Origin: Clostridium frigidicarnis
GTDB lineage: Bacteria > Bacillota > Clostridia > Clostridiales > Clostridiaceae
Length of the DNA: 64,000 nucleotides
Assembly (NCBI RefSeq): GCF_900111985.1
Contig: NZ_FOKI01000014.1
Location: forward strand, 1-64,000
Reading direction: 5' to 3'
Shown: piece by piece, positions 62,449 to 64,000 of the stretch
How the letters are laid out: the number at the start of each line of letters is the position of its first letter
Numbering within the stretch: position 1 is the first letter of the stretch
Notes under the pieces: model-generated
What the model was told of the DNA's origin: nothing
The model's database searches: none
What the model saw: the letters and a program-made list of their open reading frames with translations, nothing else
Made by a program: the position numbers and the translations under genes

Positions 62449-63024
62449 TCAAAAGTATCTTTGAAAAATTTTACATACCGTAACTCCTACTATGGCTGCA
62501 CATCCAGTTGCTATTATTGCAGGTACAATTATCATTCCTGGATTCGTTGACCCGGCTGCTGCCCTAATTGATATTACTGTTGATGGAATGAATTGAATAC
62601 AAGCTGCATTTAATACTAAAAATAAAACCATATCATTACTTGCCCTCTCTTTATCCACATTTAGCCTATCCATTTCTTCCATTGCCTTTATCCCAAATGG
62701 TGTTGCAGCATTTGATAACCCCATCATATTTGCTGTTAAGTTCATAACTATAGCTCCTAGTGCTTTTGGGTCTTTAGAAGCATCCTTAAATAAAAGCTTT
62801 AATATTGGCCTTAATAAACTTGCTATTTTATCCATTAATCCACTTTTTTCCGCTATCTTCATTACGCCACACCACATACACATAAGACCCATTATTCCAA
62901 TAACTAATTCAACTGTATCTCCTGCAGCTAGTACAATTCCTTTAGATAAAATTTCTCCTTTCCCCGTAAATATTCCAAAAATCACACCACAAAAAATCAT
63001 AATAAACCAAATATAATTTATCAT
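62449..63024 (-). CDS. spmA: Spore maturation protein A
   Basis: A 191-residue membrane protein of the Gate family, partner of SpmB. Seen: MGLMCMWCGVMKIAEKSGL, NLTANMMGLSNAATPFGIKA and NAACIQFIPSTVISIRAAAG, with about five spans. The NAATPFG motif is a hallmark of SpmA. Expected to be expressed in the mother cell and/or forespore during spore core drying. Start is an ATG behind GAGGGGG. Confidence 0.95.
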   Translation of the reverse strand: MINYIWFIMIFCGVIFGIFTGKGEILSKGIVLAAGDTVELVIGIMGLMCMWCGVMKIAEKSGLMDKIASLLRPILKLLFKDASKDPKALGAIVMNLTANMMGLSNAATPFGIKAMEEMDRLNVDKERASNDMVLFLVLNAACIQFIPSTVISIRAAAGSTNPGMIIVPAIIATGCAAIVGVTVCKIFQRYF

Positions 63025-63049
63025 TACATATCCCCCTCTTATCTATTTT

Positions 63050-63170
63050 ATGGCTACAGCCCTCAATTAACTCATCTAACATTCAGATGATAAAAAATCT
63101 CTATAACTTTAGATTTCATCAACCTTTTAGACTTGAAAAATTCTATAATTTCTTATATATTAAAAAACAT
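63050..63170. repeat. R2-related remnant
   Basis: TGGCTACAGCCCTCAATTAACTC resembles an R2 left end, and the block TTTAGATTTCATCAACCTTTTAGAC is like the closing block near 44725 and 52350. It is degenerate. The remainder of the spmA-63311 gap shows no gene. Confidence 0.4.
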
Positions 63171-63310
63171 CACCTGAATAAAGATTCGTTCTATAAATAA
63201 TATGACTAAATTATCATAAATAAGACTTGTTTTTTTAGTGTTTAAGTTGCATAAATATTTATGAAATGATAATATTTAATTTATAATGGTACACGAGAGG
63301 TATATATGAA

Positions 63311-63553
63311 ATGATTGAGGAAATAATGAAATATATAGAAAGCGAATTTGTCATTATAAATAACACTCCATGCGAAATATGTGGAGGATATTACTTAACT
63401 GATAACACGTTGATTTCTCTTAGAGATGGTATGGCATTTGATGTATGCCAATGTATTTGTGAAAATTGTGGACATGAGAAACAATTTCACTTTTCAGCAC
63501 CATTTATAATAGATAGAACTTTTTCAAACAAAAACAATTCAAAACTTAACTAA
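63311..63553 (+). CDS. Small cysteine-rich, probable metal-binding protein (80 aa)
   Basis: An 80-residue protein with two cysteine groups: CEIC at about residue 21 and CQCICENCGHEKQF at about residue 46. They are arranged like a zinc ribbon with knuckles CxxC and CxxC. The rest is acidic at the start (MIEEIMKYIESEFVII) and basic at the end. No named family. A ribosome site (AGAGG) lies 10 nt upstream of ATG. It is followed 15 bp later by a small coiled-coil protein gene on the same strand, so an operon is likely. Confidence 0.75.
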   Translation: MIEEIMKYIESEFVIINNTPCEICGGYYLTDNTLISLRDGMAFDVCQCICENCGHEKQFHFSAPFIIDRTFSNKNNSKLN

Positions 63554-63568
63554 AAGGAGAATGTATTT

Positions 63569-63754
63569 ATGAAAGAAACCTCTTTAAAATTAGCTCAACA
63601 AGATATCGATGAAGCATTAAATGCTGTAGAATCTCTAGAAGAAGTATTAGATGAAGAAAATTTATCTCCCGATAAATTAAGAAATAAGTTTTTAATTTTA
63701 TCTAAAAAAGTTCAAGAGCTTGAAAACATATTGAAAACTGAAGGTATAATTTAA
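63569..63754 (+). CDS. Small coiled-coil protein, unknown function (61 aa)
   Basis: A 61-residue, all-helical acidic protein with heptad pattern (LAQQDIDEALNAVESLEEVL, then KLRNKFLILSKKVQELENIL). It has a strong AAAAGGAGA site before ATG and its own terminator after. The pattern suggests a helical hairpin, breaking at LSPDKLR. It could be a binding partner of the cysteine-rich product of the gene before it; no family or function is recognised. Confidence 0.7.
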   Translation: MKETSLKLAQQDIDEALNAVESLEEVLDEENLSPDKLRNKFLILSKKVQELENILKTEGII

Positions 63755-63757
63755 TAT

Positions 63758-63789
63758 AAAAAAGGAGCTGTATACACAGCTCCTTTTTA
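63758..63789. terminator. bidirectional terminator at the right edge
   Basis: AAAAAGGAGCTGT pairs with ACAGCTCCTTTTT around ATAC. It lies after the 61-residue gene and overlaps the stop codon (63787-63789) of the convergent MATE gene. Confidence 0.9.
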
Positions 63790-64000
63790 TTGTTCTCCTA
63801 TTAATTGTTCTTGATGTTTATATTCTAGATGTTTCATCTCGTAAATAAGAAATAATGCTGTTACTAAAGATGCTAAAAAGTCTGATGTAGGTCCAGCAAA
63901 CCACACTCCATTTAGTTCTAAAAATCTAGGTAAAACAACTAATAATGGCATCAAAAATATAACTTGCCTTGTAAGACTTAAGAAAATAGATGTCTTTGCC
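63787..64000 (-). CDS. MATE efflux protein, C-terminal part (gene runs off the window)
   Basis: The frame is open from the right edge to a TAA at 63787-63789 and encodes the last 70 residues of a membrane protein: AKTSIFLSLTRQVIFLMPLL, then LNGVWFAGPTSDFLASLVTA, and a charged end (EYKHQEQLIGEQ). This matches the final two spans of MepA-type MATE exporters (SLxRQ, GVWxAGPxSDF). It is distinct from the complete MATE gene at 57504. Start and N-terminal part lie outside. Confidence 0.88.
   Translation of the reverse strand, partial: AKTSIFLSLTRQVIFLMPLLVVLPRFLELNGVWFAGPTSDFLASLVTALFLIYEMKHLEYKHQEQLIGEQ

Overview
The window is AT-rich, single-replicon chromosomal DNA from a spore-forming anaerobic member of the Firmicutes, most likely Clostridium in the strict sense. 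This rests on sporulation genes (spoVT, spoVG, yabP, yabQ, spmA, spmB), an oxygen-sensitive class III ribonucleotide reductase with its activase, two T-box leaders, strong AAGGAGG-type ribosome binding sites and frequent TTG/GTG starts. I cannot name the species from sequence alone.

The backbone is a block that in Bacillus subtilis lies near the replication origin, kept in the same order and all on the minus strand: metG, tatD, yabE, rnmV, ksgA, then purR, spoVG, glmU, prs, pth, mfd, spoVT, yabM, mazG(yabN), rqcP(yabO), yabP, yabQ, divIC, yabR and a tRNA-Leu. Against that ancestral order, a two-component system plus an HtrA-like protein sit between prs and pth, prsA sits between mfd and spoVT, and hup sits between mazG and rqcP.

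By region: 1-19.8 kb is the minus-strand backbone (cell division, sporulation, stalled-ribosome rescue, repair, precursor synthesis). 20-28.4 kb is plus strand: an HD-GYP protein, murC, a heterodimeric ABC drug exporter with an elaborate leader holding two 28-codon ORFs, and asnS behind a T-box. 28.4-42.6 kb is an insertion relative to B. subtilis, with a YhgE/Pip-type membrane protein, pepA, a small secreted peptide gene, nrdG/nrdD, a degV-padR operon behind a remarkable operator array, a ferredoxin, an Mrp-type ATPase, a lipoprotein, lgt and two clostridial proteins of unknown function. 43-51.9 kb returns to the backbone (ksgA to metG with its T-box), interrupted by a cold-shock gene, a DUF445 gene and a Crp/Fnr regulator. 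52.5-64 kb holds an ACT-domain protein, the threonine-to-glycine pair tdh-kbl, a dicarboxylate-type symporter, two MATE genes (one cut by the window end), an ABC exporter, spmA/spmB and two small ORFs.

Two dispersed intergenic repeat families run through the window. Family R1 (eight copies, about 160 bp full length or about 70 bp internally deleted, with terminal inverted repeats) looks like a non-autonomous mobile element; one copy supplies the last codons and stop of lgt. Family R2 (about 200 bp, beginning AAAAGGCTGCGCC and folding on itself) occurs in at least eight places, and some copies carry a perfect DnaA-box 9-mer.

The most promising unusual items are the double leader-peptide attenuator before the ABC exporter, the six-fold TATCA/TGATA array before degV-padR, the HtrA-like protein lacking both catalytic His and Ser, and the two repeat families. 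No CRISPR array, rRNA, phage or transposase gene was seen.
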